Assembly (NCBI RefSeq): GCF_965184065.1 | Contig: NZ_OZ239098.1 | Reading direction: 5' to 3' (one strand) | DNA: 64,000 nucleotides | Source: Methylopumilus sp026399645 | GTDB taxonomy: Bacteria > Pseudomonadota > Gammaproteobacteria > Burkholderiales > Methylophilaceae | Shown here: positions 43,853 to 53,579 of the stretch, in pieces | How the letters are laid out: each line of letters begins with the position of its first letter | Position numbering within the stretch: position 1 is the first letter of the stretch | The notes under the pieces: model-generated | The model's database searches: none | What the model was told of the DNA's origin: nothing | What the model saw: only the letters and a program-made list of their open reading frames with translations | Program-made: the position numbers and the translations under genes

Positions 43853-44626
43853 TTAAATTTCTACAATGACGGGTGTATGGTCCGATGGACGTTCTGACTT
43901 TCTTGGTTCCTTGTCAATTAAAGATTGTTTCGTTTTATTTGTTAGATTCTTATTTGTGAGTATGTGGTCAATGCGCATACCAAGATTCCTTCTGAATCCA
44001 GCCATTCGGTAATCCCACCAGCTATATTGAATTTCAGTAGAATTCATTGCCCTAAAATTATCTGACAATCCTAAGTCAATAATTTTTTGAAAAGCATCCC
44101 TTTCTTTTGGGCTTACAAGAATACTATCCTTCCAGGCCTCTGGATCGTGACAATCGATATCTTGAGGTGCAATGTTAAAATCACCTGCAATAATAATGTC
44201 TGGAAAAGATACCATTTCATTTTTAAGCCATATAGTGAAATGTTTTAACCATTCGAGCTTATATTGGTATTTGTCTGAATCTACAGATTGCCCATTAGGA
44301 ACATAAACACAAACTATTCTTATTTTTCCATAGTCCGTATTTACAGTTGCAGCAATTAATCTCTTCTGCTCATCTTCGAAATCGGGCATATTATTTTGAA
44401 TATCAAAAAGCTCATATTTACTTATAATCGCAACCCCGTTATATGTTTTCTGCCCATTGTGGATAGCGTGATAGCCAAGGGCACTTATTGCATCGTGAGG
44501 GAATTTAATATTTTCTTGTTTTGTTTCTTGAAGTAATAGAAGATCAGGCTGCGCTTTTTTAATCCAATCTTCGACCTGGCCTAGCCTTACAGTGAGAGAA
44601 TTGACATTCCACGTTGCGAGCTTCAT
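43853..44626 (-). CDS. xth: Exodeoxyribonuclease III
   Basis: This AP endonuclease and 3'-exonuclease of base-excision repair has 257 residues. Motifs are TWNVNSLTVRLGQ, LLLQETKQ (metal Glu), GDFNIAPQDIDCHDP, the WWDYRM region, and RIDHILTNK...ERPSDHTPVIVEI with the catalytic Asp-His pair. It is the last gene of the long minus-strand run, following prlC by five bases. Confidence 0.96.
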   Translation of the reverse strand: MKLATWNVNSLTVRLGQVEDWIKKAQPDLLLLQETKQENIKFPHDAISALGYHAIHNGQKTYNGVAIISKYELFDIQNNMPDFEDEQKRLIAATVNTDYGKIRIVCVYVPNGQSVDSDKYQYKLEWLKHFTIWLKNEMVSFPDIIIAGDFNIAPQDIDCHDPEAWKDSILVSPKERDAFQKIIDLGLSDNFRAMNSTEIQYSWWDYRMAGFRRNLGMRIDHILTNKNLTNKTKQSLIDKEPRKSERPSDHTPVIVEI

Positions 44627-44631
44627 AACAT

Positions 44632-46659
44632 TTAAGCCATACCGCTATGTCTCAGCAAGGCATCTGCAGAAGGCGCACGACCACGAAAAGCAACAAAAGA
44701 CTCCATAGCGGGTCTAGAGCCACCTTTTGATAAAACCTCTTCTTGAAATTTTTGGCCAGCATTGCTCGACAAAACACCTTCTTCTTCGAATAAACTGAAA
44801 GCATCAGAAGCTAAGACTTCAGCCCATTTATAACTGTAGTAACCTGCTGCATACCCGCCAGCAAAAATATGAGAAAAGCTATTAGGAAAGCGGTTCCAGA
44901 CTGGAGGTCTGACAACGGCAATTTCATCCCGAATAGTTTCTAATAGTTTTAAGGGATTAATTTTATTCTGATCGTTGTATTGAGTGTGCAATCTTATGTC
45001 GAATAAAGAGAACTCAATTTGTCTTAAAGTTTGCATGCCTGATTGGAAATTTTTAGCTTCAATCATTTTTTTAAACAAAGCTTCAGGCAGAGGACTCTTG
45101 TTATCCACATGCTCAGTCATATGTTTTACTACATCCCATTCCCAGCAAAAGTTTTCCATGAATTGACTGGGCAATTCAACAGCATCCCATTCAACACCCT
45201 TAATTCCTGAAATACTGTATTCATCTACTTTAGTTAGCATGTGATGAAGTCCATGACCGAACTCATGGAACAGAGTAATGACATCATCATGGGAAAATAA
45301 AGCTGGTTTATTTTCAGAAGGGGATGAAAAATTACATGTCAGAAAGGCCACTGGATGTGATGATTCGAGAGAGTTTTTATATCGAGATATAGCTTCATCC
45401 ATCCATGCCCCACCTCGTTTATGATTTCGTGCATATAAATCAAAATAAAATTGACCAACTAATTCATCACCATCATTTTTTATGGAATAGAAACTTACAT
45501 CTTTATGCCAAGTAGGAGCATCTGTTTTAATAATTTTTAATTTAAAGATAGTTTCAACTACTTTAAATAAACCCTTCAGAACGCGATGTTCAGGGAAGTA
45601 TTGTTTTACTTCATTTTCCGAAAAACTATATTTGGCTTGGCGGAGTTTTTCAGAAACATAAGCGATATCCCAGGCTTCTAATTTTTCTATACCTAATGTT
45701 TTAGAAAAAGCACTAAGCTCTTCCATATCTTTCAGTGCAAAAGGCTTTGCTTTGTTAGCTAAATCCATAAGAAAACTTACAACTTCTTCATTTGATTTCG
45801 CCATTTTAGTAACAAGAGACATTTCCGTAAAATGTTTGAAGCCAAGTAATTTAGCTGATTCATAACGTAGAGCGAGTATTTCATCTATGAGTCTTGTATT
45901 GTCAAACTTAGGGGATGCAAGCTCTGATGCACGGGTAGCATAACCCCGGTAGAGTTTTTCTCGTAAATTTCTATCCTCAGCATATTGCATGACTGGCAAG
46001 TATGATGGAAAGTGTAGGGTGAATTTATAACCTTCTTTTTTGTCTTCAATAGCTTCACTGTGAGCTTTTTTAATGTTTTCTTCAGGAATGCCCTGAAGAT
46101 CATTAGCGTCGCTCACAAAAATAGAAAATTCATTGGTAGCATCTAAGATGTTTTCTTCGAACTGCGTTGAAAGTTTTGCAAGTTTTTCTTGAATAGTCTT
46201 AAATCGTGCTTTTTCTAACTCATTAAGCTCTGCACCGCCTAATTTAAATTCACGGAGAACATTATCAATAATGCGCTTTTGTGATGACGTAAGTGATTTG
46301 TACATTTCACCATCTTTAAGAGACTGGTATTTTTTATAAAGCGCTTCGTCTTGAGAAAGATTTGTATAAAACTCGGTCAGCTTTATCAAATTATCGTTGT
46401 AGGCTTTTCTTAAGTCATCTGAATTGACGACTGCATTAAGATGCTCAATTTGGCCCCAAGCTCTTGAAATTTTTTCACTAACCATTTCAATAGGTTCTAC
46501 AAAATTCTCCCATGAAATAGAGCCGCCAATACCCTTAAGAGAGTGAATCAAATTATTCGCTTCTTTGAGAAGGCCCTCAATAGCTGGGGAAACATGGGTA
46601 GACTTAATTTGATCGAAAAGGGGAAGGCTATCGCGGAATAATATAGGGTTAGTCATCAT
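44632..46659 (-). CDS. prlC: Oligopeptidase A (M3 family)
   Basis: This cytoplasmic zinc metallopeptidase cleaves signal-peptide fragments and other short peptides. The 675-residue protein has the HExxH site TLFHEFGHGLHHML near residue 470 with the downstream Glu (GVEWDAVELPSQF), and KRGGAWMDEAI upstream. Length is that of OpdA. The second Met of MMTNPILF may be the true start. It follows the PTS genes by 17 bases. Confidence 0.95.
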   Translation of the reverse strand: MMTNPILFRDSLPLFDQIKSTHVSPAIEGLLKEANNLIHSLKGIGGSISWENFVEPIEMVSEKISRAWGQIEHLNAVVNSDDLRKAYNDNLIKLTEFYTNLSQDEALYKKYQSLKDGEMYKSLTSSQKRIIDNVLREFKLGGAELNELEKARFKTIQEKLAKLSTQFEENILDATNEFSIFVSDANDLQGIPEENIKKAHSEAIEDKKEGYKFTLHFPSYLPVMQYAEDRNLREKLYRGYATRASELASPKFDNTRLIDEILALRYESAKLLGFKHFTEMSLVTKMAKSNEEVVSFLMDLANKAKPFALKDMEELSAFSKTLGIEKLEAWDIAYVSEKLRQAKYSFSENEVKQYFPEHRVLKGLFKVVETIFKLKIIKTDAPTWHKDVSFYSIKNDGDELVGQFYFDLYARNHKRGGAWMDEAISRYKNSLESSHPVAFLTCNFSSPSENKPALFSHDDVITLFHEFGHGLHHMLTKVDEYSISGIKGVEWDAVELPSQFMENFCWEWDVVKHMTEHVDNKSPLPEALFKKMIEAKNFQSGMQTLRQIEFSLFDIRLHTQYNDQNKINPLKLLETIRDEIAVVRPPVWNRFPNSFSHIFAGGYAAGYYSYKWAEVLASDAFSLFEEEGVLSSNAGQKFQEEVLSKGGSRPAMESFVAFRGRAPSADALLRHSGMA

Positions 46660-46676
46660 TATTAAAAGTTAGTTAT

Positions 46677-48410
46677 CTAGCTAGATTGATTAATCTTCTT
46701 TAGTAAAGTTTCAATTTTATCGACTTCGTTTAGCTTAAGTAACCTAAGAACAGAAGTTTTCATGTTTTTGATCGAGCTATTTAAAACTTGTTGTTTCACA
46801 CTTAGAATATGTGAGGGGTGCATTGAGAGTTGTTCAACACCCATACCGATCAATAATTTGGTAAGTTTGGGTTCACCAGCCATTTCACCACAAATAGCGA
46901 TAGATTTTTTATATTTATGAGCCGACTTTATTGTAAGAGCAATCAATTTTAAAACAGCAGGATGAAGAGGATTATAAAGATGTGACACTGCTTCATCGGT
47001 GCGGTCAATCGCTAGCGCATATTGAATTAAATCATTTGTACCGATAGATAAAAAATCGAGTTCTTGAGCAAAAATATCTGCACTGATTGCTGCAGCTGGT
47101 ATTTCAATCATGCCTCCAATAAGAATCTTTTCATTAAACTTTACTTTATCTTTTCTTAAGCTTGCTTTCGCCCTTTCCAGGAGAAGTTTGGTTTGCCGAA
47201 GCTCACTGATACTGCTTAGCATAGGAAAAAGAATTTTAATATTTCCAAATTGAGAAGCCCTTAAAATGGCACGAAGTTGCGTTATAAAGATTTTGGGTTC
47301 GGACAAGCACAATCGAATCGCTCTTAATCCTAACGCTGGATTGGGACTTATTTTTTTGTTAACTAGTGCTGTTTGTTTATCAGCACCTGAATCTAAAGTA
47401 CGAATAGTGACAGGCTTTTTACCCATCGCTTCAGCTACTCTTTTATAGGCTTGAAATTGCTCTTCTTCATCTGGCATATCTTGTCTATTCATAAATAAGA
47501 ACTCTGTTCTAAATAGACCAACTCCGCCAGCACCTGAGGCATTTACAGAGAGAATGTCATCCGGAACTTCAATATTCGCAAAGAGGTTAATTAAAGCCCC
47601 GTCTTTAGTGATTGATTTTTTCGTCTTAATACGCTGAAGCTTTTCTTGTTCCTCACCCCATGAATCTTGGAGTGTTTTATAGTAGTTTTGAATTTCTAGA
47701 GTTGGATTAACAATCACAACACCTTGAGCGCCATCAACAATAATTAAATCGTTATCACGTATTAAAGTCCTAGCATTCTGCAATGCGACAATTGAGGGAA
47801 TATTTAAACTTCTTGATAAAATTGCAGTATGGGAAGTTATACCACCACCATCTGTAATAAAGGCTGCGTATTTATGATTCTTAAAGTGCAGCGCATCCGC
47901 TGGCGAAATATCATGAGCGACTAAAATTGTTAATTTTTCTTCATTTTTTACAGCAACTTGATTTGAATGGCCTAAAAGTATTTTGATAACCCTTTCAACA
48001 ACCTGAATAACATCTTGCTTTCTTTCCCTTAAATATAGATCTTCGATTTGATCAAATTGATTTACCACGCTATCCATTTGCTTCTTGATTGCCCATTCTG
48101 CATTACATTTTTCATTCTCAATAATAGTTTTTGGCAATGAAGACAATGACTTATCTTTTAATATCATTAAGTGTGTATCAATAAATGCACTTAACTCTCC
48201 TGGCGAATCAGAGGGTAGTTGAGATTTTATTTTATTGAGATCAATTTTGACGGCAGTAATAGCATCCTCAAATCTTTTGATTTCATGAGGAATATTTTTT
48301 ATCTCAATATCGTATTGAACAACTTCAAGGAGAGCATTGGAAATTAAATGTGCTTTACCTATAGCGATTCCATTTGAAACACCGGTGCCGTGAATGCTAA
48401 ATGAGGTCAT
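46677..48410 (-). CDS. ptsI: PTS enzyme I
   Basis: Enzyme I passes phosphate from PEP to HPr. The 577-residue protein has the active-site His in DGGGITSHTAILSRSLNIPSIV, the PEP-binding VGLFRTEFLFMNR and IGTNDLIQYALAIDRTDE, and GEMAGEP. No sugar permease (EIIBC) is present in the window; together with HPr, EIIA-Man, HprK and RapZ it forms a regulatory PTS. It follows ptsH by six bases. Confidence 0.96.
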   Translation of the reverse strand: MTSFSIHGTGVSNGIAIGKAHLISNALLEVVQYDIEIKNIPHEIKRFEDAITAVKIDLNKIKSQLPSDSPGELSAFIDTHLMILKDKSLSSLPKTIIENEKCNAEWAIKKQMDSVVNQFDQIEDLYLRERKQDVIQVVERVIKILLGHSNQVAVKNEEKLTILVAHDISPADALHFKNHKYAAFITDGGGITSHTAILSRSLNIPSIVALQNARTLIRDNDLIIVDGAQGVVIVNPTLEIQNYYKTLQDSWGEEQEKLQRIKTKKSITKDGALINLFANIEVPDDILSVNASGAGGVGLFRTEFLFMNRQDMPDEEEQFQAYKRVAEAMGKKPVTIRTLDSGADKQTALVNKKISPNPALGLRAIRLCLSEPKIFITQLRAILRASQFGNIKILFPMLSSISELRQTKLLLERAKASLRKDKVKFNEKILIGGMIEIPAAAISADIFAQELDFLSIGTNDLIQYALAIDRTDEAVSHLYNPLHPAVLKLIALTIKSAHKYKKSIAICGEMAGEPKLTKLLIGMGVEQLSMHPSHILSVKQQVLNSSIKNMKTSVLRLLKLNEVDKIETLLKKINQSS

Positions 48411-48416
48411 ATTAGT

Positions 48417-48686
48417 TTACTCTCCCTCACCGAAAAAATCATTGATAAGAGTAACGATAGAATTCAAAGCTTCTTTTTCATCAGTACCTTCTGACGAAAT
48501 TATGATATTTGAACCTTGACTAGCCGCAAGCATCATTACACCCATAATACTTTTTGCATTTACTTTTTTACCATTTTTCTCAATCCAAATATCTGATTCA
48601 AATTGATTGGCTATTTGCGTAAGTTTTGCAGAAGCCCTTGCATGCAAACCTAGCTTATTAATGATTTTAATAGAAAGTGTTAGCAA
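48417..48686 (-). CDS. ptsH: Phosphocarrier protein HPr
   Basis: An 89-residue HPr with the enzyme I target His15 (KLGLHARASA) and the HprK target Ser46 (NAKSIMGVMML). The start is TTG at 48686, overlapping the end of the EIIA gene by seven bases. Both phosphorylation sites are present, so control by the reduced HprK is possible. Confidence 0.95.
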   Translation of the reverse strand: MLTLSIKIINKLGLHARASAKLTQIANQFESDIWIEKNGKKVNAKSIMGVMMLAASQGSNIIISSEGTDEKEALNSIVTLINDFFGEGE

Positions 48687-49078
48687 GATTGATTGGATTG
48701 AATATGAATGATGCCATCTTGAGCGCCCTGAATTGCTTTGGAAATGAGAGCATCGAAAGACTCATGGCGATAAGTAATGCTGCGGATTAGCATAGGTAAA
48801 TTTACACCAGCAATTGCATTTACTTTTCCGGGCTTAATTATTTTAGTAATAATGTTACAAGGTGTTGCACCAAATATATCTGTCAAGACTAAAACGCCAT
48901 CACCTTGGTCTAAGAGATTAATTCTTTCCGATATTTGCTTAAACATAATTTCATGTTCACAATCATTCTTGATTGAGAGGGCTTCAAGAAATACTGGCTG
49001 GCTCCCAAGAACATGAGTAGCGCATTCAATAAGAGATTTTCCGAGATCGCCGTGCGTGATAAGAAGGATGCCAATCAT
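48680..49078 (-). CDS. PTS EIIA component, mannose/fructose (Man) family
   Basis: A 132-residue EIIA-Man-type protein. The phosphorylated His is His9 in ILLITHGDLGKSL, with the conserved LTDIFGATPCNI. In betaproteobacteria this gene lies in the rapZ-EIIA-HPr-EI cluster without a permease and is thought to act in regulation. It starts seven bases after rapZ and overlaps ptsH. Confidence 0.92.
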   Translation of the reverse strand: MIGILLITHGDLGKSLIECATHVLGSQPVFLEALSIKNDCEHEIMFKQISERINLLDQGDGVLVLTDIFGATPCNIITKIIKPGKVNAIAGVNLPMLIRSITYRHESFDALISKAIQGAQDGIIHIQSNQSC

Positions 49079-49085
49079 AAGTTCT

Positions 49086-49925
49086 TTAATGGTTAATATC
49101 TCTGTGACGAATAGTCACTTGAGATTTTGGGTTAGAAAAGTTAGTAAATAATTCATTGGCAATATAAACGGAGCGATGTTTGCCACCAGTACATCCAATG
49201 GCTATATTTAGAGAATGTCTTTGGTCTGTTTTGAAAGCACCTAGCCATTCCTTTACAAAGTGATTAATGTCTTGAAACATCTTATCAACCTCTTCGTAGT
49301 TTTCAAAAAAATCTACAACAGGCTTGTCTATCCCGGTTAAATTTTTTAGACTTGATTCGTAGTGCGGATTCGGAAGGCAGCGCACATCAAAGATAAAATC
49401 TGCATCAAGTGGGATACCAAATTTATATCCGAATGAGCTAAATTGTAAGGCTAGGCGATCCTCTTTGAGTTGAATTACTTCACTCAATACTGTCTTCAAG
49501 ACATTGACAGACATATTGCTAGTATCAATTTTGTAACCAATTTCAGCTAGAGGTGCGAGCATGGAACGCTCTTTTTCTATAGACTCATCAAGGGATAGCT
49601 TTTCATTTGCTAATGGATGTCTCCGCCTAGTTTCACCAAATCGCCTAACTATAGATTCTGTAGATGATTCTAAATAAATAAGCTTCGTTTTGATAGATAA
49701 AGACTCAATTTCTTTAATAACATGAGGTAATTTTTCAATATCGATACTCCTAATATCAACACTAATTGCAACTTTATCTTGATGCTCATGATTAAGGTGT
49801 TGAGAAATGCTAGATAAAAGCGTGACCGGTAAATTATCAATACAGTAAAAATTATTATCTTCCAGGGCGTTTAGGGCGATGCTTTTGCCCGAGCCTGATA
49901 ATCCTGAAATAATAATGACTTCCAT
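49086..49925 (-). CDS. rapZ: RNase adapter protein RapZ (YvcJ family)
   Basis: A 279-residue P-loop NTPase family protein, in enterobacteria an adapter that targets GlmZ sRNA to RNase E. Walker A is IIISGLSGSGKSIAL; the family signatures DVRCLPNPHY and IGCTGGKHRSVYIAN are clear. In betaproteobacteria the RNA target is not known. It lies two bases after hprK, within the regulatory PTS gene group. Confidence 0.95.
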   Translation of the reverse strand: MEVIIISGLSGSGKSIALNALEDNNFYCIDNLPVTLLSSISQHLNHEHQDKVAISVDIRSIDIEKLPHVIKEIESLSIKTKLIYLESSTESIVRRFGETRRRHPLANEKLSLDESIEKERSMLAPLAEIGYKIDTSNMSVNVLKTVLSEVIQLKEDRLALQFSSFGYKFGIPLDADFIFDVRCLPNPHYESSLKNLTGIDKPVVDFFENYEEVDKMFQDINHFVKEWLGAFKTDQRHSLNIAIGCTGGKHRSVYIANELFTNFSNPKSQVTIRHRDINH

Positions 49926-49927
49926 AA

Positions 49928-50509
49928 TTAATGATCTAAACTTAATTGAAGATTAAGTTGCTGTGAAAGGTTTTTTGTTGCATTAGATCCCTTATTAAGC
50001 AATATATAGTTTTTAGCTGCAGTTTCAATTAAAAGGCTTACATGTCTTGTTTTATTTACAGGGATCTCTATTTTAGGAACAGTAATATCAAAAAGATTAA
50101 AAGAGCCTATATCCATATCTAGTCTCGGGTAGGGCATTTTTTTTTGGAATGATTTCAATTCAACCACTAAAAAAAGTTTTTCTTTTTTGATTACGCTTTT
50201 ATCACCGAATAATTTTTTAATATCAAGTATACCTAAGTTACGAACCTCCATTATATTTGCAAGGAGTGACGGCGCTTGGCCTATGAGTGTATTTTTATCT
50301 TGTTTGAAAAATTCTACACAATCGTCAGCAATAAGCTTATTGCCTCTGTAAATTAAATCAAGTGCAACCTCACTTTTGCCAATACCCGATTGGCCTACGA
50401 TTAAAATACCTTTACCTTTAATTACAACAAAAACACCATGTACATGTTTTGTAGCTTGAGGAACTTTAGATTTTAATGGGTTTAAAGTAAAAAATTTTGA
50501 TAAATACAT
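49928..50509 (-). CDS. hprK: HPr kinase/phosphorylase, kinase domain only
   Basis: HprK phosphorylates and dephosphorylates HPr at Ser46. This copy has 193 residues against about 310-320 for typical betaproteobacterial HprK. It begins just before the catalytic domain (HGVFVVIKGKG) and has the Walker A loop GQSGIGKS (39-46), ADDCVE (61-66) and the HprK signature EVRNLGILDI (88-97). The N-terminal DRTGG-like domain is absent, and there is no room for it because the start overlaps the hpf stop. Alphaproteobacterial HprK is similarly short. Confidence 0.9.
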   Translation of the reverse strand: MYLSKFFTLNPLKSKVPQATKHVHGVFVVIKGKGILIVGQSGIGKSEVALDLIYRGNKLIADDCVEFFKQDKNTLIGQAPSLLANIMEVRNLGILDIKKLFGDKSVIKKEKLFLVVELKSFQKKMPYPRLDMDIGSFNLFDITVPKIEIPVNKTRHVSLLIETAAKNYILLNKGSNATKNLSQQLNLQLSLDH

Positions 50510-50835
50510 TATTCAATCGGCTGGTGTTTTAAGCCGCCTTCAACTCGGTGGTGATCCTTATGTAATTCTTTATATTTAATGACTTGTCGATCTAATTTAC
50601 TCGATAGTAAATCAATAGCGGTATACATACTTTCACCCCTGCATTCAGCATGAATATCACTCTTTGGAAGATGAATAGTAGCCTCTGCAATATGTTCTAG
50701 TTTATTAACTGTGAGTGTAACCTTTGCATCAATTACATGATCAAAATGATGAAAAATTTTAGCTAATTTAGTTTGAATATATTCCTTTAATGACGGAGTG
50801 ATTTCTAAATGATGGCCAGTTAAATGAATATTCAT
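50509..50835 (-). CDS. hpf: Ribosome hibernation promoting factor, short form
   Basis: Hpf binds the 30S decoding centre and promotes hibernating 100S ribosomes or stabilises inactive 70S. The 108-residue protein is the short type: MNIHLTGHHLEITPSLKEYIQTKLAKI, DAKVTLTVNK, ATIHLPKSDIHAECRGESMYTAIDLLSSKLDRQVIKYK. It has no long C-terminal dimerisation domain. It follows rpoN, its usual place, and its stop overlaps the hprK start. Confidence 0.94.
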   Translation of the reverse strand: MNIHLTGHHLEITPSLKEYIQTKLAKIFHHFDHVIDAKVTLTVNKLEHIAEATIHLPKSDIHAECRGESMYTAIDLLSSKLDRQVIKYKELHKDHHRVEGGLKHQPIE

Positions 50836-50856
50836 ATTATTTCCTTAAGGTTAGAG

Positions 50857-52266
50857 TTATAAAATTTTTCTAAGGTTGGTTGGAGCAATATTTAGTATTT
50901 CTCTATATTTCGCCACAGTTCTTCGTGCAATATTAATATCCTGATTCTTTAATAATAAAACAATCTCGCTATCTGAAAGTGGTTTTTTTGGATCCTCTTG
51001 CTTAATAACTTCTTTAATTTTAGCCCTAATTGCTTTAGATGCAAGTTCATTACCTGCGCTATTATCAATTGAACTTCCAAAGAAAAATTTGAGCTCATAA
51101 ATACCCCGAGGTGTATTAATATATTTATTTGATGTAACTCTGGAGATAGTGGATTCATGAAGACCAACTTCTTCAGCAATCTCCCTTAAAATAAGAGGCT
51201 TCATCATAGATTCACCATAATCTAAAAAATCTTTTTGATGTTTCATGATTGCTTCTGAAACCTTAAGAATTGTCACAAACCGCTGTTGAATGTTTTTCAC
51301 AATCCATTTTGCTTCTTGTATTTGACTAGATAAATGATGGGCTGTATCAGCTTGTGAATTTTTGATTAAGTCTCGATAAATATGATTTAAGCGAAGCTTT
51401 GGAATTGCTTGTTCGTTTAATGAAACTTGCCAATTAGACTTTACTTTTTTTACATTAACTTCATGTTGAATGAAGTGATGACTTTCAATAGTAGAAAATA
51501 TATTTCCAGGTTTTGGGTTGAGACTTTTAATCACTTTTTGAACCTCTCTTAGCGCTTCATCTTCACAGCTCAAGATTTTTTTAAGTCTAACAAAGTCGCG
51601 AGCTGCAAGAAGGTTTAGATGATTTTTAATAACTTTAATGGAAAGTATATGAATCGGACTTTCCTCCTTGCTTTCAAGTTGAAGCGTCAAGCATTCAATA
51701 AGATCTCTTGCGCCAATCCCAGGCGGTGCTTGTTTTTGAAGTAATTTTAGTAAAGATTCTATTTCTTCAATACATACTTCATACTCCTTTGGAATGCTTG
51801 CTAAGAAGTAATCAAGGGGCTCTTCCAAATACCCATCTTCATTGATTGAATCTATTAGAAGAGAAATAATTGCTTGATCCTTTTCGCCAATAGGAATTAA
51901 ATGAAAAATATCTTCAAGGTATTGTTTTAGAGTCTGTGCCGCAGACTCTCGATACTCGTTTGAATCGATATAATTACTATCTTTTGCGTATTCTTCATCC
52001 CAATTAATTTCGTGCTCATAGATAGGCTCTTGGATTTCTTGATCGTTTAAAATTTCGAATGAAGTTTCTTCCTGAGGAGTTGTCGCAATATCTTTGCCGT
52101 CTTCCTCATCTTCCTCTAGCATTTCAATTAAAGGGTTCTGTTGAATGAGAATTTCAAGTTCTTGATTAAGCTCCACAGATGACATCTGGAGAAGCTTAAT
52201 AGACTGTTGAAGCTGGGGGGTAAGCGATAAGTGTTGGGACGCTTTGAATTGAAGATTTTGTTTCAT
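50857..52266 (-). CDS. rpoN: RNA polymerase sigma-54 factor
   Basis: RpoN directs RNA polymerase to -24/-12 promoters and needs an AAA+ activator. The 469-residue protein shows region I (QFKASQHLSLTPQLQQSIKLLQM), an acidic region II, the core-binding domain, an HTH (EVGLHESTISRVTSNKYI) and the RpoN box ARRTVAKYRE. All regions are intact. It follows lptB and precedes hpf, the conserved order. The NtrX in this window is probably not a competent activator for it. Confidence 0.96.
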   Translation of the reverse strand: MKQNLQFKASQHLSLTPQLQQSIKLLQMSSVELNQELEILIQQNPLIEMLEEDEEDGKDIATTPQEETSFEILNDQEIQEPIYEHEINWDEEYAKDSNYIDSNEYRESAAQTLKQYLEDIFHLIPIGEKDQAIISLLIDSINEDGYLEEPLDYFLASIPKEYEVCIEEIESLLKLLQKQAPPGIGARDLIECLTLQLESKEESPIHILSIKVIKNHLNLLAARDFVRLKKILSCEDEALREVQKVIKSLNPKPGNIFSTIESHHFIQHEVNVKKVKSNWQVSLNEQAIPKLRLNHIYRDLIKNSQADTAHHLSSQIQEAKWIVKNIQQRFVTILKVSEAIMKHQKDFLDYGESMMKPLILREIAEEVGLHESTISRVTSNKYINTPRGIYELKFFFGSSIDNSAGNELASKAIRAKIKEVIKQEDPKKPLSDSEIVLLLKNQDINIARRTVAKYREILNIAPTNLRKIL

Positions 52267-52292
52267 CGCTTAAATAGCGCTAATCTAAATAG

Positions 52293-53015
52293 TTATAGAT
52301 AAAAATCCTTACCTAAATAAACATCTTTAACATTTTGATCATTAGCAAGAGTTTTAGGTAGTCCAGATGCAAGAATTTTTCCTTGATTTACAATATACGC
52401 GCGATCACAAATGCCTAATGTTTCACGAACATTATGATCTGTAATGAGAATGCCAATTTTTTGTTCGGCAAGATATTTAATGATTTTTTGAATATCAATG
52501 ACTGCAATTGGATCAATACCCGCAAAAGGTTCATCTAATAGAATAAATGCAGGATTAGAGGCAAGGCATCTGGCAATTTCAACGCGACGTCTTTCGCCCC
52601 CGGAAAGGCTGATTGCAGGATTATTTCTAATATGACTAATGCCTAATTCTTGAAGAAGCCCTTCAAGCCTTGCATTCATTTTTTCGCGAGTTAAGTCTTG
52701 CAATTCTAAAATGGCTAAAATATTTTCAGCCACTGTCATTTTTCTAAAGATCGAGGGTTCTTGTGGAAGGTAAGAGAGTCCTAATTTTGCGCGGCTATGA
52801 ATAGGCATTTTTGATATATTTGCACCATCGAGTGAGATACGTCCTCGATCGCTTGGAATAAGCCCTACGATCATATAAAAACTTGTTGTTTTACCGGCGC
52901 CATTGGGCCCCAGCAATCCTACGATTTCACCACTCTTGATAGTTAAAGATACATCTTGAACAACAGTTCTTTTTTTAAAAGTTTTTTTAAGGTTTTCAAT
53001 GACTAATTCACTCAT
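52293..53015 (-). CDS. lptB: LPS export ABC transporter ATPase LptB
   Basis: LptB powers extraction of LPS from the inner membrane with LptFG. The 240-residue ATPase has Walker A GPNGAGKTTSFYM, the signature motif LSGGERRRVEIAR, Walker B AFILLDEPFAGIDP and the switch His in LITDHNVRETL. It lies between lptA and rpoN, the usual arrangement. Confidence 0.97.
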   Translation of the reverse strand: MSELVIENLKKTFKKRTVVQDVSLTIKSGEIVGLLGPNGAGKTTSFYMIVGLIPSDRGRISLDGANISKMPIHSRAKLGLSYLPQEPSIFRKMTVAENILAILELQDLTREKMNARLEGLLQELGISHIRNNPAISLSGGERRRVEIARCLASNPAFILLDEPFAGIDPIAVIDIQKIIKYLAEQKIGILITDHNVRETLGICDRAYIVNQGKILASGLPKTLANDQNVKDVYLGKDFYL

Positions 53016-53024
53016 AGTGACTTG

Positions 53025-53579
53025 TTATTCCTGTGGTTTTTTCTTGGGCTGAATAATTGCACGCGTTCTGCCGCCCGGCACAGTCTCGCCTGCTTTATTT
53101 TTAGTGTTACCTGACATTGCTTTTGCAAATTCAGCATTTGCGTCGTACATGATGTAATCACCATGAACAATATCCCCACCCTTTTTTACCCACGCTTTAC
53201 TATATAAATGAACTTTGTCCATGCGGCCATCATATTCAATTCTCTGAGCGCTACCTTCAATATATTCATTTTTACCTTCTTGTTTTTGTTTGAAGGTTGT
53301 TGGGTTGCCGACACTTGTACTCTGTTGGAAGCCTTGATTGTCTTCTCGAATGGTAAGCTCGTCGGCTTTAATAAGAAGTGTACCTTGTGTCAAAATTACA
53401 TTACCAGAATATACACTTGTATTCTTTGAATCATCAGATGTCATGGTGTCAGATTCAAGCTCAATGGGCTTGTCTCGGTCCGCCTTTTCTGCAAAGACGT
53501 AAGATGAACTGATGCTAATAATGCATAAGCTAGCAAAGATAATTTTCAGTGAGTATGCAGTAAAAAAAGATAAGCGCAT
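53025..53579 (-). CDS. lptA: LPS transport periplasmic protein LptA
   Basis: LptA forms the periplasmic bridge for LPS. The 184-residue protein has a signal peptide (IIFASLCIISISSSYVFA) and an OstA-like jelly-roll domain (ELESDTMTSDDSKNTSVYSGNV, GTLLIKADELTI, EYIEGSAQRIEYDG), then a basic tail. It overlaps lptC by one base and precedes lptB by nine. Confidence 0.93.
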   Translation of the reverse strand: MRLSFFTAYSLKIIFASLCIISISSSYVFAEKADRDKPIELESDTMTSDDSKNTSVYSGNVILTQGTLLIKADELTIREDNQGFQQSTSVGNPTTFKQKQEGKNEYIEGSAQRIEYDGRMDKVHLYSKAWVKKGGDIVHGDYIMYDANAEFAKAMSGNTKNKAGETVPGGRTRAIIQPKKKPQE

